Source of the DNA: Burkholderiales bacterium Ga0077547
Lineage (GTDB): Bacteria; Pseudomonadota; Gammaproteobacteria; Burkholderiales; Burkholderiaceae_C
DNA length: 64,000 nt
Assembly (NCBI GenBank): GCA_001464195.1
Contig: LNEY01000022.1
Coordinates: 37,237-101,236 of the forward strand
Reading direction: 5' to 3'
Shown: positions 9,616-19,732 of the stretch, piece by piece
Layout: every line of letters starts with the position of its first letter
Position numbering within the stretch: the stretch's first letter is position 1
Position numbers and translations under genes: made by a program
Notes under the pieces: model-generated
Database searches by the model: none
What the model saw: only the letters and a program-made list of their open reading frames with translations
Told to the model about the DNA's origin: nothing

Positions 9616-10502
9616 AGATCCTGTTGTTCGGCAAGGGCGGTCAGGTCGGCTGGGAACTGCAGCGCGCGCTGGCGCCGCTGGGCGAACTGATCGCACTCGA
9701 CGCCGACAGCACCGATTGGCACGCCAACTTTGCCGACCCCGAGGCACTGTCGACCACCCTGCGCGCCATCGCGCCGCAGTGGATCGTCAATGCCGCCGCG
9801 CACACTGCCGTCGACAAGGCCGAAAGCGAACCCGAACTGGCGCGGGTGATCAATGCCACAGCGCCCGGCGTGCTGGCGCGCGAAGCCGCAGCGCTCGGCG
9901 CCACGCTGCTGCACTACAGCACCGACTATGTGTTCGACGGCAGTGGCAGCACGCCCTGGGCCGAAGACGCAGCCACCGGCCCGCTCAGCGTTTACGGCGC
10001 CACCAAGTTGGCCGGTGAAGAGGCCATCCGCCGCAGCGGCTGCGCGCATCTGATCCTGAGAACCAGCTGGGTCTACGGGGCGCGTGGCGGCAATTTCGCG
10101 AAGACGATGCTGAAGCTGGCCGCCGAGCGCGACGCGTTGAAAGTCATCGATGACCAGATCGGGGCGCCCACCGGCGCCGACTTGCTCGCCGACATCTCGG
10201 CACACGCGCTGCGCCAGCTCGCGCGGCAGCCTGAGCTCAGCGGCACCTACCACGCCGTCGCCGGCGGCCAGACCAGCTGGCACGGCTACGCACGGCATGT
10301 GATCGAGCACGCGCGCGCTGCGGGTCGTCCGGTGCGTGTGGCGCCCGAAGCGATCGAGGCCGTGCCCACCAGCGCGTTCCCGACACCCGCCCAGCGGCCC
10401 CGCAATTCACGGCTGGACACCCGCAAGCTACAACACAGCTTTGGTCTGCGCCTGCCAGCGTGGCAAACGGGTGTCGATCGCCTGCTGGCGGAAATCCTTT
10501 GA
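9612..10502 (+). CDS. rfbD: dTDP-4-dehydrorhamnose reductase
   Basis: A 296-residue NAD(P)H-dependent reductase catalysing the last step to dTDP-L-rhamnose. The N-terminus [15 protein letters not shown] has the RfbD form of the Rossmann glycine motif. [10 protein letters not shown] is at about 101-110, and Tyr128/Lys132 in YGATK form the catalytic pair. The start at 9612 is coupled to rfbB by a 4-nt overlap; rfbA begins 25 bases after its stop. Confidence 0.95.
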   Translation: MKILLFGKGGQVGWELQRALAPLGELIALDADSTDWHANFADPEALSTTLRAIAPQWIVNAAAHTAVDKAESEPELARVINATAPGVLAREAAALGATLLHYSTDYVFDGSGSTPWAEDAATGPLSVYGATKLAGEEAIRRSGCAHLILRTSWVYGARGGNFAKTMLKLAAERDALKVIDDQIGAPTGADLLADISAHALRQLARQPELSGTYHAVAGGQTSWHGYARHVIEHARAAGRPVRVAPEAIEAVPTSAFPTPAQRPRNSRLDTRKLQHSFGLRLPAWQTGVDRLLAEIL

Positions 10503-10527
10503 CCCCTTCTGCGGACCTCCTCTGCGC

Positions 10528-11418
10528 ATGAACTCCCCCAGTCGAAAAGGCATCCTGCTGGCGGGCGGCTCCGGCACCCGGCTCCATCCGGCCACGCTGG
10601 CGATCAGTAAGCAGCTGCTGCCGGTCTACGACAAGCCGATGGTGTACTACCCACTCAGCACCCTGATGCTGGCCGGCATCCGCGACATCTTGCTGATCAG
10701 CACGCCGCAAGACACACCTCGCTTCGAAGGTTTGCTGGGTGATGGCAGCCGCTGGGGCATCCAGATCCGTTATTGCGTTCAGCCCAGTCCCGACGGTCTG
10801 GCGCAGGCCTTCATCCTCGGCAAGCACTTCGTCGCCGGTGCGCCGAGCGCGCTGGTGCTCGGCGACAACATTTACCACGGTCATGATCTGCAGGGGCTGC
10901 TGTCGGCCGCCGATGCGCGCACCAGCGGCGCCTCGGTGTTTGCCTATCACGTGCAGGACCCGGAGCGCTACGGCGTGGTTGCCTTCGACGCTCACAAGCG
11001 CGCGCTGAGCATCGAAGAAAAACCGAAGGTACCGAAGAGCAACTATGCCGTCACCGGCCTGTATTTCTACGACCACCAGGTCTGCGACATCGCGGCCAAC
11101 ATCCAACCTTCCGCGCGCGGCGAACTGGAGATCACCGACGTCAATGCCCGGTATCTGGCACAGGGGCAGCTGAGCGTGGAGATCATGGGGCGTGGCTATG
11201 CCTGGCTCGACACCGGCACGCACGACAGCCTGCTCGAAGCCGGTCAGTTCATCGCCACGCTGGAAAAGCGTCAGGGCCTGAAGGTCGCTTGCCCCGAGGA
11301 GATCGCCTTCCGCTCTGGCTGGATCGACGCGGCCCAGCTGGAAGCGCTGGCGCGCCCGATGCTGAAGAACGGCTACGGCCAGTACCTGATGCAGATCGTC
11401 AACAACCAGGTGTTCTGA
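10528..11418 (+). CDS. rfbA: glucose-1-phosphate thymidylyltransferase
   Basis: A 296-residue nucleotidyltransferase that makes dTDP-glucose, the first step of the rhamnose pathway. The signature GGSGTRL (residues 13-19) is followed by [12 protein letters not shown] with the conserved Lys28. The metal/substrate region [12 protein letters not shown] is present. The length matches RfbA/RmlA. The start at 10528 ([10 protein letters not shown]) has a clean N-terminus. Its TGA shares bases with the ATG of rfbC. Confidence 0.96.
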   Translation: MNSPSRKGILLAGGSGTRLHPATLAISKQLLPVYDKPMVYYPLSTLMLAGIRDILLISTPQDTPRFEGLLGDGSRWGIQIRYCVQPSPDGLAQAFILGKHFVAGAPSALVLGDNIYHGHDLQGLLSAADARTSGASVFAYHVQDPERYGVVAFDAHKRALSIEEKPKVPKSNYAVTGLYFYDHQVCDIAANIQPSARGELEITDVNARYLAQGQLSVEIMGRGYAWLDTGTHDSLLEAGQFIATLEKRQGLKVACPEEIAFRSGWIDAAQLEALARPMLKNGYGQYLMQIVNNQVF

Positions 11419-11954
11419 TGAAGGTGACCCCAACCGCCATCGACGGCGTGCTGATCCTGGAGCCCAAGGTGTTCGGCGACGAACGCGGCTTCTTCCTCGA
11501 AAGCTTCAACCAGCAGGCTTTCAATGCCGCCGCCGGCCAGGACATCAACTTCGTCCAGGACAACCACTCGCGATCCGCCCGCGGCGTGCTGCGCGGTCTG
11601 CACGGACAGCGCGCGCCGCATGCGCAAGGCAAGCTCGTGCGCGTCACGCAAGGCAGCGTGTTCGACGTGGCGGTGGACGTGCGCGCCGACAGCCCCACCT
11701 ACGGTCAATGGGTGGGCGTTGAACTGAGCGGAACCAATCACCGGCAGCTGTGGATCCCGCCGGGTCTGGCGCATGGGTTTCTGGTGACCAGCGACAGCGC
11801 CGACTTTCTCTACAAGACCACAGCCTTTTATCGCCCCGAGGCCGAGTTCTCGCTCCGCTGGGACGACCCCACGCTGGCCATCGCCTGGCCCTTGAACGGC
11901 ATCACGCCGGCGTTGTCGGCCAAGGATGCCGCCGCGTTGCCGTTCGGTCGCTGA
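11418..11954 (+). CDS. rfbC: dTDP-4-dehydrorhamnose 3,5-epimerase
   Basis: A 178-residue cupin-fold epimerase of the rhamnose pathway. The signature DERGFFLESFN is at about 21-31. RGLHGQRAPHAQGKLVRV holds the catalytic His62 and Lys72. The C-terminal YRPEAEFSLRWDDP is typical. It overlaps rfbA by one base, completing an rfbBDAC cassette that supplies dTDP-L-rhamnose for the neighbouring glycan cluster. Confidence 0.95.
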   Translation: MKVTPTAIDGVLILEPKVFGDERGFFLESFNQQAFNAAAGQDINFVQDNHSRSARGVLRGLHGQRAPHAQGKLVRVTQGSVFDVAVDVRADSPTYGQWVGVELSGTNHRQLWIPPGLAHGFLVTSDSADFLYKTTAFYRPEAEFSLRWDDPTLAIAWPLNGITPALSAKDAAALPFGR

Positions 11955-12005
11955 GCCAGCGATGTCGCCAATCACCCCCACGAGGCTCCGCGCTCGTCGC
12001 TCCGC

Positions 12006-13097
12006 ATGAGTTTTTTGCTGCTGAGTTTCGCGGTGTCGCTGCTGAGTACCCTGGTGGTGCTGCGATCTGCCGATCACCACAGGAGCTTGTCGGCAGACAC
12101 CGAGTTCTCCGGCCCGCAAAAGTTTCACAGCCACCCTGTCCCACGCATCGGTGGCGTCGGTGTACTGCTGGCCTTGCTGGCTGGCGCGCTGCTGGCGCAC
12201 TTCACCCGGCCGGCGCTCAGCGAGTCGCTGTGGCTGATCCTGGCTTGCGCGATGCCGGCATTCATGGCGGGATTGGCCGAAGACCTGACGAAAAGGGTGT
12301 CTGCCACGCGGCGGCTGATCGCTGCGGTGGTCTCGGCGGCGCTCGCGGTCTGGCTGCTGGAGGCGGTGGTGCGCCACACCACCATCCCCGGGGTGGATGC
12401 GCTGATCCAGCTCGAGCCATTCGCAATTGCGCTAACCCTGCTCGTGGTGACCGGGGTCTCGAATTCGATCAACATCATCGACGGCTTCAACGGCCTGGCC
12501 TCGATGTGCGTGCTGATCATGCTGATGGCATTGGCCTACGTGGGATTGCAGGTACAGGACCGCCTGGTGCTGACCGCGGCTTTGATCTCGGCGGGCGCCG
12601 TGCTGGGCTTCTTCGTCTGGAACTTCCCTGGCGGGCTGATCTTCCTGGGCGATGGCGGTGCGTATCTGCTCGGCTTCATGGTCGCCGAACTGGGGGTGCT
12701 GCTGATCGTGCGCAACGCCGATGTCTCGCCGCTGTTCCCGTTGCTGCTGTGCGCTTACCCCATCTTCGAAACGCTGTTCTCGATGTACCGGCGCAAGGTG
12801 CTCAAGGGCGTGGCCTCGTCGCAGCCTGACGGCATTCACATGCACACGCTAATCCACCGCCGCCTGGTGCGCCAGACGATCGGCGAGGCGGCGTCGAACC
12901 GGCTCACGGTCCGCAATTCAATGACCTCGCCTTACCTCTGGCTGCTGTGCAGCCTGTCGGTGATTCCTGCCGTGCTCTGGTGGCGTGACACCGCAGTGCT
13001 GACCGGCTTCCTCGCACTGTTCATGGTGTCGTATGTGGTGCTGTACTGGCGCATCGTGCGCTTCAAGGTGCCCAAGTGGCTGTTGCCTCGTCGCTGA
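12006..13097 (+). CDS. MraY/WecA-like undecaprenyl-phosphate sugar-1-phosphate transferase
   Basis: A 363-residue polytopic membrane enzyme with about ten hydrophobic segments, expected to load a HexNAc-1-phosphate onto undecaprenyl phosphate and so start a glycan chain. Family motifs are PRIGG (46-50), NIIDGFNGLA (156-165) and FLGDGG (213-218), and an HMHTLIHRR loop replaces the HIHH motif. The usual Asp-Asp pair of the first cytoplasmic loop reads Glu-Asp at 92-93 (GLAEDLTKR). It lies 51 bases after rfbC and converges on the wbpM-like gene. The sugar is unknown. Confidence 0.87.
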   Translation: MSFLLLSFAVSLLSTLVVLRSADHHRSLSADTEFSGPQKFHSHPVPRIGGVGVLLALLAGALLAHFTRPALSESLWLILACAMPAFMAGLAEDLTKRVSATRRLIAAVVSAALAVWLLEAVVRHTTIPGVDALIQLEPFAIALTLLVVTGVSNSINIIDGFNGLASMCVLIMLMALAYVGLQVQDRLVLTAALISAGAVLGFFVWNFPGGLIFLGDGGAYLLGFMVAELGVLLIVRNADVSPLFPLLLCAYPIFETLFSMYRRKVLKGVASSQPDGIHMHTLIHRRLVRQTIGEAASNRLTVRNSMTSPYLWLLCSLSVIPAVLWWRDTAVLTGFLALFMVSYVVLYWRIVRFKVPKWLLPRR

Positions 13098-13115
13098 GCC
13101 GGCAGCAGCGATTGT

Positions 13116-14993
13116 TCAGCGCGGCTGGTACTCGGGGATGAAGCGCGCCAGCGCCGCCCGCTGATCAGCGGGCGTGTGCCCCTGCTGCGGCTGCGCCAGC
13201 CATTGCAACAACGCGTCGGTCCACGCCTCGGTGGCATCGTCGTTCAGCCTGGCAATGCGCAGCCGCGGGTGGGCTGAGGGCTGCGTCAGGTCATCGTCGG
13301 CCAGCAGTTCTTCATAGAGCTTCTCGCCCGGCCGCAGGCCGCTGAACACGATGCCGATCTCGCGCTCGCGGTGGCCGGCCAGTCGAATCAGGTCGCGTGC
13401 GAGTTCCACGATCTTCACCGGCTCGCCCATGTCCAGCACATAGACCTGCCCGCTGCGCGCCAGCACCGCCGACTGCAGCACCAGGCGCACCGCCTCGGGA
13501 ATGGTCATGAAGTAGCGCGTGATGTCGGGGTGCGTCACCGTCACCGGGCCACCGCGGGCGATCTGCTCCTTGAACTTCGGAATCACACTGCCGCTGGAGC
13601 CCAGCACATTGCCGAAGCGCACCGCCGAAAAGACCGTGGATGAGCCCCGCGTGGCCAGGTGCGACAGCACCCGCTCGGCGGCGCGCTTGCTCGCACCCAT
13701 CACGTTGGTCGGGTTGACGGCCTTGTCGGTGCTGATCATCACGAAGCGCTCGGCGCCGCTTTCCATGGCGGCGAGCGCCGCATGGTGCGTGCCCAACGTG
13801 TTGTTCTGCAACGCGGCCCAGGCGTTGTCGTCTTCCATCAGCGGGACGTGTTTGAACGCCGCCGCGTGGAACACCAACTGCGGGCGGTGCGCCAAGAAAG
13901 TGGCTCGCAGATGGGCCAGATCCTTCACGTCACCCATCAGCCGCACCAGCGGCAGGCTGGGGTGCGATTCGTTGAGCTGCTGCTCGATCTGGTACAGCGC
14001 GAACTCGCTGAGCTCATACAGCACCAGCCGCGCCGGGCCGTAGCGGGCAATCTGCCGGCACAGCTCGCTGCCGATCGAGCCGCCAGCGCCGGTGACCAGT
14101 ACCGTCTTTCCCGACACCAGCTCGGCGATGCCCGCCTCGTCGAGCACGACGGGTTCGCGACCCAGCAGGTCATCGGGCTCGATCGCTCGGATGCGCTCGA
14201 CGCGCGCGCTGCCCGATTGCAGCTCGCTGACCGAGGGCACCGTCAGCACCGGCAGGGCCGTGGCCGCGGCCAGCTCGATCGCCCGACGCCGTTGAGCAGC
14301 CGTGGCGCTCGGCAACGCGGTGATGATGTGCGTGGCCCCGGCGATCACGCGCGGGTCGCTCAGTTCGTCGAGGCGACCCAGCACCGGCGCACCGGAGATG
14401 CGTGCGCCCCGCTTGGCCGGGTCATCGTCGAGCAGACCGAGCACCGTCCAGCCCTGTTGCGGCAGGCCGGAAACCAGCAGCCGGGCCGCTTCGCCCGCGC
14501 CCATGATGATGGCGCGGCGCACATCACCGCTGCGCTTGCCGTTCACGCCACTGATCTGCGCGCGGGCGTGCTCGTACAGCATGCGGTACGCAATGCGTGT
14601 CATGCACAGACCCATCAGGGTGACGATCGGGTGCAAAGCCAGCACGGCTCGCGGCACCTGGTAGAGCTGCAGCATCAGCACACCCGTGGCGCACAGCGCA
14701 CCAGCGATGCCACAGCTCCAGGTCAGTCGCTTGACCTCACCAAATCCCGAGAAGCGCCACATGCCACGCGGCACGCCGGCGAGCGAGAACACCACCAGAT
14801 AGGTCACGATCACGCCCAGCAGCACCCAGCCGTCATAGCCGGGTCGGTGACTCCAGTAGCGCTCGAAGCCGAGCCGGAACAGGTAGGTGAAGTTCCAGCA
14901 GACGGCAATCACGGCTGCGTCGATCAGCAGCGTGAGCGGCTGGCGGTGCGGGCGCCAACGGGCCAGAAATCGATCGATGCGATGCCAGAGCAT
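13116..14993 (-). CDS. nucleoside-diphosphate-sugar 4,6-dehydratase, WbpM/PglF/CapD family
   Basis: A 625-residue membrane-anchored enzyme. Four hydrophobic segments in about the first 140 residues are followed by a nucleotide-binding domain and an extended SDR domain with VLVTGAGGSIGSELC. The catalytic region STDKAVNPTNVMGASKRAAE has Met in place of the SDR Tyr, as is normal for WbpM/PglF. These enzymes convert UDP-GlcNAc to a 4-keto-6-deoxy sugar, the substrate of a DegT aminotransferase like the one at 15635-16804. Last gene of the 11-gene run; the PglC-like gene ends 9 bases upstream. Confidence 0.9.
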   Translation of the reverse strand: MLWHRIDRFLARWRPHRQPLTLLIDAAVIAVCWNFTYLFRLGFERYWSHRPGYDGWVLLGVIVTYLVVFSLAGVPRGMWRFSGFGEVKRLTWSCGIAGALCATGVLMLQLYQVPRAVLALHPIVTLMGLCMTRIAYRMLYEHARAQISGVNGKRSGDVRRAIIMGAGEAARLLVSGLPQQGWTVLGLLDDDPAKRGARISGAPVLGRLDELSDPRVIAGATHIITALPSATAAQRRRAIELAAATALPVLTVPSVSELQSGSARVERIRAIEPDDLLGREPVVLDEAGIAELVSGKTVLVTGAGGSIGSELCRQIARYGPARLVLYELSEFALYQIEQQLNESHPSLPLVRLMGDVKDLAHLRATFLAHRPQLVFHAAAFKHVPLMEDDNAWAALQNNTLGTHHAALAAMESGAERFVMISTDKAVNPTNVMGASKRAAERVLSHLATRGSSTVFSAVRFGNVLGSSGSVIPKFKEQIARGGPVTVTHPDITRYFMTIPEAVRLVLQSAVLARSGQVYVLDMGEPVKIVELARDLIRLAGHREREIGIVFSGLRPGEKLYEELLADDDLTQPSAHPRLRIARLNDDATEAWTDALLQWLAQPQQGHTPADQRAALARFIPEYQPR

Positions 14994-15002
14994 GGGAGGC
15001 GA

Positions 15003-15617
15003 TTATGTTGGCGTGCTGTTCCACAAGGTGCGCAGCGTGGCGACGATCAGCTGCCAATCGCCTGCGAAGCTGGCCTCGTCGACATAGCGCGCCGACAACT
15101 GCAACTTGGCAGGCAACACCACCTCGACATACTCGCGCTCGGGGTCGGCCGCGCGCGCCAGCAGCGCCGATTCGTCGCGGAAGGCCAACGATGCAGGGTC
15201 GGTGATGCCCGGCCGAACGCTGAGCACCTTGTCGCGCAAGGGCTTTGGATACAGCGCGACATAACGCGGTACTTCCGGGCGCGGGCCGACCAGGCTCATG
15301 CGCCCCACGAACACATCGATCAGCTGCGCCAGTTCATCGAGCTTGGTGCGGCGCAACAGTGCACCGACGCGGGTGATTCGGGGATCAGCGCCGACCGTGA
15401 GTAGGGCCGTCGTTGTCTCGCTGGCAATCTCCCGATGCACCATCGTGCGGAATTTGTGGATGCGGAACGTCACCCCGTGGCGCCCGACGCGCACCTGCCG
15501 AAAAAACACCGGCCCAGGCGAGTCCAGCTTGATCGCGATGGCGATGGCCAGCAGACATGGCGCCAGCAACAGCAGGCCCAGGCCCGAGGCCAGCACATCG
15601 AACAGCCGCTTCACCAT
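15003..15617 (-). CDS. PglC-like initiating sugar transferase (polyprenyl-P phosphoglycosyltransferase)
   Basis: A 204-residue monotopic phosphoglycosyltransferase with one N-terminal re-entrant membrane helix (about 8-30, LASGLGLLLLAP) and the catalytic domain. Visible motifs are FRQVRVG, HKFRTM, the catalytic Asp94-Glu95 in TKLDELAQL, SLVGPRPE and VRPGIT. It would transfer a sugar-1-phosphate, likely a modified HexNAc, to undecaprenyl phosphate. It is a second possible initiator alongside the WecA-like protein at 12006-13097. Gaps to its neighbours are 17 and 9 bases. Confidence 0.92.
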   Translation of the reverse strand: MVKRLFDVLASGLGLLLLAPCLLAIAIAIKLDSPGPVFFRQVRVGRHGVTFRIHKFRTMVHREIASETTTALLTVGADPRITRVGALLRRTKLDELAQLIDVFVGRMSLVGPRPEVPRYVALYPKPLRDKVLSVRPGITDPASLAFRDESALLARAADPEREYVEVVLPAKLQLSARYVDEASFAGDWQLIVATLRTLWNSTPT

Positions 15618-15634
15618 CGACGGAATTGGCGCGT

Positions 15635-16804
15635 TCAGTCCAGCAGCGAGCGCACCGCGTCGATCACGCGCTGCACCTCGGCCGGGCCCATGCGGGTGTA
15701 CAGCGGCAGGCTCAGCATCTGCTCGTAGGCGCGCTGGCTGTGTGGGAACTGCTGCGGTTGCAACTGATACCGGTCGCGCCAGTACGGCTGCAGGTGCAGC
15801 GGGATGTAGTGCACGCTGCAGCCGATGCCGGCGGCATACAGGCCTTCGATCAATTCATCGCGAGTCAGCTTGGCATCGTCGGCCAGACGCAGCACATACA
15901 GGTGCCAGGCGTGGGTGTCGCCAGGCAGTGGCTGCGGTGGTGTGATCACCGGCAGATTGGCGAAGGCCGCGTCGTAGCGCGCGGCCATGTCAGCGCGCGC
16001 CTGCTGAAAGGCGCGCGCCCGCTTGAGTTGGTGGATGCCCATCGCCGAGGCGATGTCGGTCAAGTTGTACTTGAAGCCCGGCGCGGTGACCTCGTAATAC
16101 CAGCTCGGCACCTTGGCAGTGAAACGGTCGAAGGCATCTCGGTTGATGCCGTGCAGCCGCATCACCTGGATGCGCTTGGCGATCTCGGCATCGCGTGTCA
16201 CCACCATGCCGCCCTCACCGGTGGTCATCGTCTTGTTGGCGTAGAAGCTGAACACCGAGGCGTCGCTCGCCAGCGTGCCGACGAGTTGACCACCGCAGGT
16301 GGTCGGCAGCGCGTGCGCCGCGTCTTCCACCACCTTCAGGCCGTGGCGGCGCGCCAGGGCCAGCAGCGCCGTCATGTCGGCGGCCAGCCCGGCATAGTGC
16401 ACCGGCATCACCGCCTTCGTGCGCGGCGTGATCGCAGCTTCGACCGCCGCAACATCGATGCACAAGGTGGCCGGGTCTATGTCGACCAGCACCACGTCGG
16501 CGCCCAGGTAGCGCACCACCTCGGCGGTGGCCGTGAAGGTGTGCGTGGTGGTGATGACCTCGTCGCCCGGGCCGATGCCCAGCGCTTCGAGCGCGAGGTG
16601 CAGTCCGGCCGTGGCCGAGTTGACAGCCATCGCGTGCAAGCCCGCATCACCGAGGAAGGCGCTGAAATCCTCCTCGAAACGCCGAGTCTTCGGCCCGGTC
16701 GTGATCCAGCCCGACTTCAGCGTGTCGACCACTTCGGCGATCTCGTCGTCGCCGATGTCCGGCAACGCGAAGGGGATGAAGGGATTGGCAGGCGTGGTCG
16801 TCAT
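15635..16804 (-). CDS. DegT/DnrJ/EryC1 family sugar aminotransferase
   Basis: A 389-residue PLP enzyme that aminates a keto-sugar nucleotide. Lys191 in [13 protein letters not shown] is the PLP lysine, and Asp161 in EDAAHA contacts the ring nitrogen. The likely substrate is the 4-keto-6-deoxy sugar made by the WbpM-like enzyme two genes downstream, as in the PglF-PglE pair. A 3-keto sugar (WbpE/FdtB-like) is an alternative, since the acetyltransferase at 23689-24276 looks WbpD-like. The start at 16804 overlaps the upstream methyltransferase stop (ATGA). Confidence 0.9.
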   Translation of the reverse strand: MTTTPANPFIPFALPDIGDDEIAEVVDTLKSGWITTGPKTRRFEEDFSAFLGDAGLHAMAVNSATAGLHLALEALGIGPGDEVITTTHTFTATAEVVRYLGADVVLVDIDPATLCIDVAAVEAAITPRTKAVMPVHYAGLAADMTALLALARRHGLKVVEDAAHALPTTCGGQLVGTLASDASVFSFYANKTMTTGEGGMVVTRDAEIAKRIQVMRLHGINRDAFDRFTAKVPSWYYEVTAPGFKYNLTDIASAMGIHQLKRARAFQQARADMAARYDAAFANLPVITPPQPLPGDTHAWHLYVLRLADDAKLTRDELIEGLYAAGIGCSVHYIPLHLQPYWRDRYQLQPQQFPHSQRAYEQMLSLPLYTRMGPAEVQRVIDAVRSLLD

Positions 16805-17520
16805 CGCGGTTTGCCTATCCAGCAGAGAAGGTGAGTGCGCAACAGTGGCAGCGTGTTCAACGCGCTGCAGAGCTTCGGATGAATTCGAGCTGCGCGACGG
16901 CTGAGCGGCGGGGCCAGCGTGACACGCCGCGCATCGATGCGGGCACTCGCAAACAGCGTGCGCACCCGCGCCAGCGGCACCCCGCGCACATCGGGGTTGC
17001 GCGGGTTGTTGTAAGTGAAGTCGTACCAGAGCACGGCGCCGCCAGGGCGAACCCAGCGCCACATCGCCTCGGCCAGGCGCTTCTGGAAGGCGTCGTCGAG
17101 CAGCGAGCTGAACACCGTCGACTGGTAGACCAGATCGAAGCTGCTGGCCTCAAAGGGCAGCTGCAAAGCGTCACCTTCATGCAGCACGGTGGCAGCCGGC
17201 AGCTGGCGGCGTGCTGCCGCCGCACGCTCAGGCAAGAGTTCGTTGCCGACCAGCCGGCTCGCGTCGAACCCGAGGCTGGCCAACTCGAGCAAGTTGCTGC
17301 CGCTGCCACAGCCGATTTCCAGCACGCGCAATTGGTCCAGAGGTTGCGCCGCGTGACGTGACAGCAGATCCAGCATGACCCGCTGCCGCTGCTGCCGCGC
17401 CAGCGTCACCTCCGGACGCAGCGGGCTGTAAAGATCGGCGCCGGTACCGCTCGCAGCGCGGAGCGCATAGCGCTCCGCCACCGCCAACGGTTCGTCATTG
17501 TGCTGAGGGGTTGTGGTCAC
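16801..17520 (-). CDS. class I SAM-dependent methyltransferase
   Basis: A 239-residue cytoplasmic protein. Motif I is seen in [16 protein letters not shown] (about 65-80) with later blocks [11 protein letters not shown] and GGAVLWYDF, so a Rossmann-fold methyltransferase is secure. The context suggests methylation of a sugar or glycan intermediate, but an acceptor cannot be assigned. It starts 10 bases after the upstream glycosyltransferase stop and overlaps the DegT gene by 4 nt. Confidence 0.82.
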   Translation of the reverse strand: MTTTPQHNDEPLAVAERYALRAASGTGADLYSPLRPEVTLARQQRQRVMLDLLSRHAAQPLDQLRVLEIGCGSGSNLLELASLGFDASRLVGNELLPERAAAARRQLPAATVLHEGDALQLPFEASSFDLVYQSTVFSSLLDDAFQKRLAEAMWRWVRPGGAVLWYDFTYNNPRNPDVRGVPLARVRTLFASARIDARRVTLAPPLSRRAARIHPKLCSALNTLPLLRTHLLCWIGKPR

Positions 17521-17530
17521 GGAAGGATTG

Positions 17531-18565
17531 TCAGCGCGTCAGGCGCGTGGCGACTGCGCCAGGCGTTCGCCGCAGGAGCAGCACTTCAACCAGCGCATGA
17601 CCGAAGCCAATGCCATAACCCAGGTGCATGCAGGTGATGGCCGTTGCGATGCCTACCGCATCGCGCAGCCGATGCGGTGCACAGGCAAGCGCTGCGCCAC
17701 TGAAGAGCCCTGTCAGCGCATAAACACCAAGCACAGTGGCCAGCGCGGCACGTGCCAGCATCGACCACGGCGTCAACGCTGTCAGACAGGCAAGTCCCGC
17801 CACGAAGACGAACGGCGCCAGATGTCGAAGCGACGCCGGCAGACGGTGCTTACGTATCACGGGAACCTTCCAGTAACCGTATTGGTAGAACTGACGAAAA
17901 AGCGCTACGAACGAGGCGCGTGGCGTGTAGGTCGATCGGATGGCCGCGCTCTGCCACACGACACCGCCCGATCGCACGATGCGCAGGTTCAGCTCGTCGT
18001 CCTGGTTGCGGACCAGCGACTCATCGAAACCACCGAGTCGAATCAAGTCCTCGCGGCGCCAAGCGCCGAGATAGACGGTATCGACAGGGCCGCTGTAATC
18101 CAGACGCCGTGATGCCGCACCGCCCGAGCCGAACCGGCTTTGAAACGCCAGCGCAATCGCCGCCTGCGGCCAGCCGTCGCCCACCGGTCGCCACGGCCCG
18201 CCGACACAAGTGGCACCCGTCGCTTTCAATGCGGCCAGGCACTCGGCGATGTAGTTGGTGGCATAGGCGGTGTGCACATCCATGCGCACGATCACCTCGC
18301 CGCGCGCTGCATCGATCGCGCGGTTCAAACCGCTGGAGACGATGCGCTGCGGGTTGTCGATCAACTGCAAGCGCGGGTCGCCTGCACACAGCGACTGCAG
18401 CAGCTCACGCGTGCCATCGTCACTGCGGCCATCGGCGATCAGCACCTGCAGCGCCCAGCCAGTGGGCAGCGTCTGGCGTGCCAGATCCGCGCAGAACGAG
18501 GCGATGTGCACACGCTCGTTGCGGCAGGGCACGATGACGCTGACGGTCTGCAGCGCGTCAGTCAT
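17531..18565 (-). CDS. glycosyltransferase family 2, ExoA-like
   Basis: A 344-residue GT-A glycosyltransferase. The N-terminal SVIVPCRNE and IADGRSDDGTRELL are typical of GT2, and RMDVHTAY supplies the DxD-type metal site. Two or three hydrophobic segments close the C-terminus (near LACLTALTPWSMLARAAL), as in succinoglycan ExoA, which suggests membrane attachment. It presumably adds one sugar to the lipid-linked repeat unit. It overlaps the upstream GT4 gene by 4 nt. Donor and acceptor are unknown. Confidence 0.88.
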   Translation of the reverse strand: MTDALQTVSVIVPCRNERVHIASFCADLARQTLPTGWALQVLIADGRSDDGTRELLQSLCAGDPRLQLIDNPQRIVSSGLNRAIDAARGEVIVRMDVHTAYATNYIAECLAALKATGATCVGGPWRPVGDGWPQAAIALAFQSRFGSGGAASRRLDYSGPVDTVYLGAWRREDLIRLGGFDESLVRNQDDELNLRIVRSGGVVWQSAAIRSTYTPRASFVALFRQFYQYGYWKVPVIRKHRLPASLRHLAPFVFVAGLACLTALTPWSMLARAALATVLGVYALTGLFSGAALACAPHRLRDAVGIATAITCMHLGYGIGFGHALVEVLLLRRTPGAVATRLTR

Positions 18566-19686
18566 CGCACGGGATCTGGAGAGGCAACGGGCTGCTGCGC
18601 GTGTCGCGCAATGACGCCGTCAAAACAACGCAGCATCACGTCAACGCTGTGCGGCCAGTCGTAGCGCGCCAGCACCCGCTCTCGTCCGGCCGCACCGAAA
18701 CGGCGACGCAGCTCGGGTGCGGCGATCAGCCGCTGAATCGCCTGCGCCAACGCCGCCACGTCTTCGCGTGGAACAACCCAACCGGTCTCGCCCTGCACCA
18801 CCACCTCGGGCAGGCCACCGACATCACTGACCACCACAGGCAAACCACAGGCCGAGGCTTCGAGTACCGCGACGCCGAAGCTCTCGCTGTCGAGCCGGCT
18901 CGCGGCCACGTACAGGTCGAAGCGGTTCAACCACTGCGGCACCTCGGCATGCGGCACGGAACCGACAAAACGCACGTGGGCCGCGATGCCCAGCGTTCGA
19001 CTCAAGGCCTCGAGTTCGGCGCGCTGCGGGCCGTCCCCGACGATGACCAGTGACAGCGCAGCGCTCGGCTCCGCGGCCTGCCGCAGCTGCGCAAACGCCC
19101 GCAGCAGCAGATCGATGCCGTACTTCGGCGCCAGCGTCTTCACGGTGCCAATCACGATGCCGTCGCGCGGCTGAGGCTGCGGCGCGAAGCGCTCGGTGTC
19201 GATGCCAAACGGGGTCACTGCGACATGGCCGATGTCGGGGACCAGGCGGCGCACGTGCCGCGCCATCGCCTGGCTGGTCGATGCCACCGCATCAGCCTGT
19301 CGCAGGTTACGGCGCAGCAGCCAGCCTTTGAGCCGGCCCTTGGATCCACCTTCATACGGAAAGTCATAGACGTCGCTGCCCCAGACCGACAGCAGCCAGG
19401 GCCGAAAACCAGCGAGCGCGGCGGTGGTGCCGTAGCCGCTGGCGTAGTGCGCATTCAGCAGGTCAGGCCGTTCGTCGCGCAGCAGCCGCTTGAGCGCAGG
19501 CACATTGCAAAAGTAGCCCACCGTTCCGCAGTGCGGCAGGCGAACCAGCTTCACACCGACCGGCGCTTGCCACGACGCAGGATCGTGCTGCGTGGCCAGT
19601 ACCAGTTGGATGCCCCGCCCGTGCAGCGCCTCGACCCAGCGCTGGGTATGGATCACGCTGGCCGGCGCGAGCAGCAGCAACTTCAT
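18562..19686 (-). CDS. glycosyltransferase family 4
   Basis: A 374-residue GT-B glycosyltransferase. Visible are the N-terminal APASVIHTQRWVEAL, the middle VIVGDGPQRAELE block, and the donor-binding C-terminal motif EASACGLPVVVSDVGGLPE with the conserved E-x7-E arrangement starting at SFGVAVLEAS. It probably adds a hexose or deoxyhexose from a nucleotide sugar to the repeat unit. It lies 46 bases after the preceding methyltransferase and overlaps the next gene by 4 nt. The sugar is not assignable. Confidence 0.9.
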   Translation of the reverse strand: MKLLLLAPASVIHTQRWVEALHGRGIQLVLATQHDPASWQAPVGVKLVRLPHCGTVGYFCNVPALKRLLRDERPDLLNAHYASGYGTTAALAGFRPWLLSVWGSDVYDFPYEGGSKGRLKGWLLRRNLRQADAVASTSQAMARHVRRLVPDIGHVAVTPFGIDTERFAPQPQPRDGIVIGTVKTLAPKYGIDLLLRAFAQLRQAAEPSAALSLVIVGDGPQRAELEALSRTLGIAAHVRFVGSVPHAEVPQWLNRFDLYVAASRLDSESFGVAVLEASACGLPVVVSDVGGLPEVVVQGETGWVVPREDVAALAQAIQRLIAAPELRRRFGAAGRERVLARYDWPHSVDVMLRCFDGVIARHAQQPVASPDPVR

Positions 19687-19732
19687 CGGACAACGGCCGT
19701 CGACAAGGATCGAGAGGTGCGCATCGATGGGC

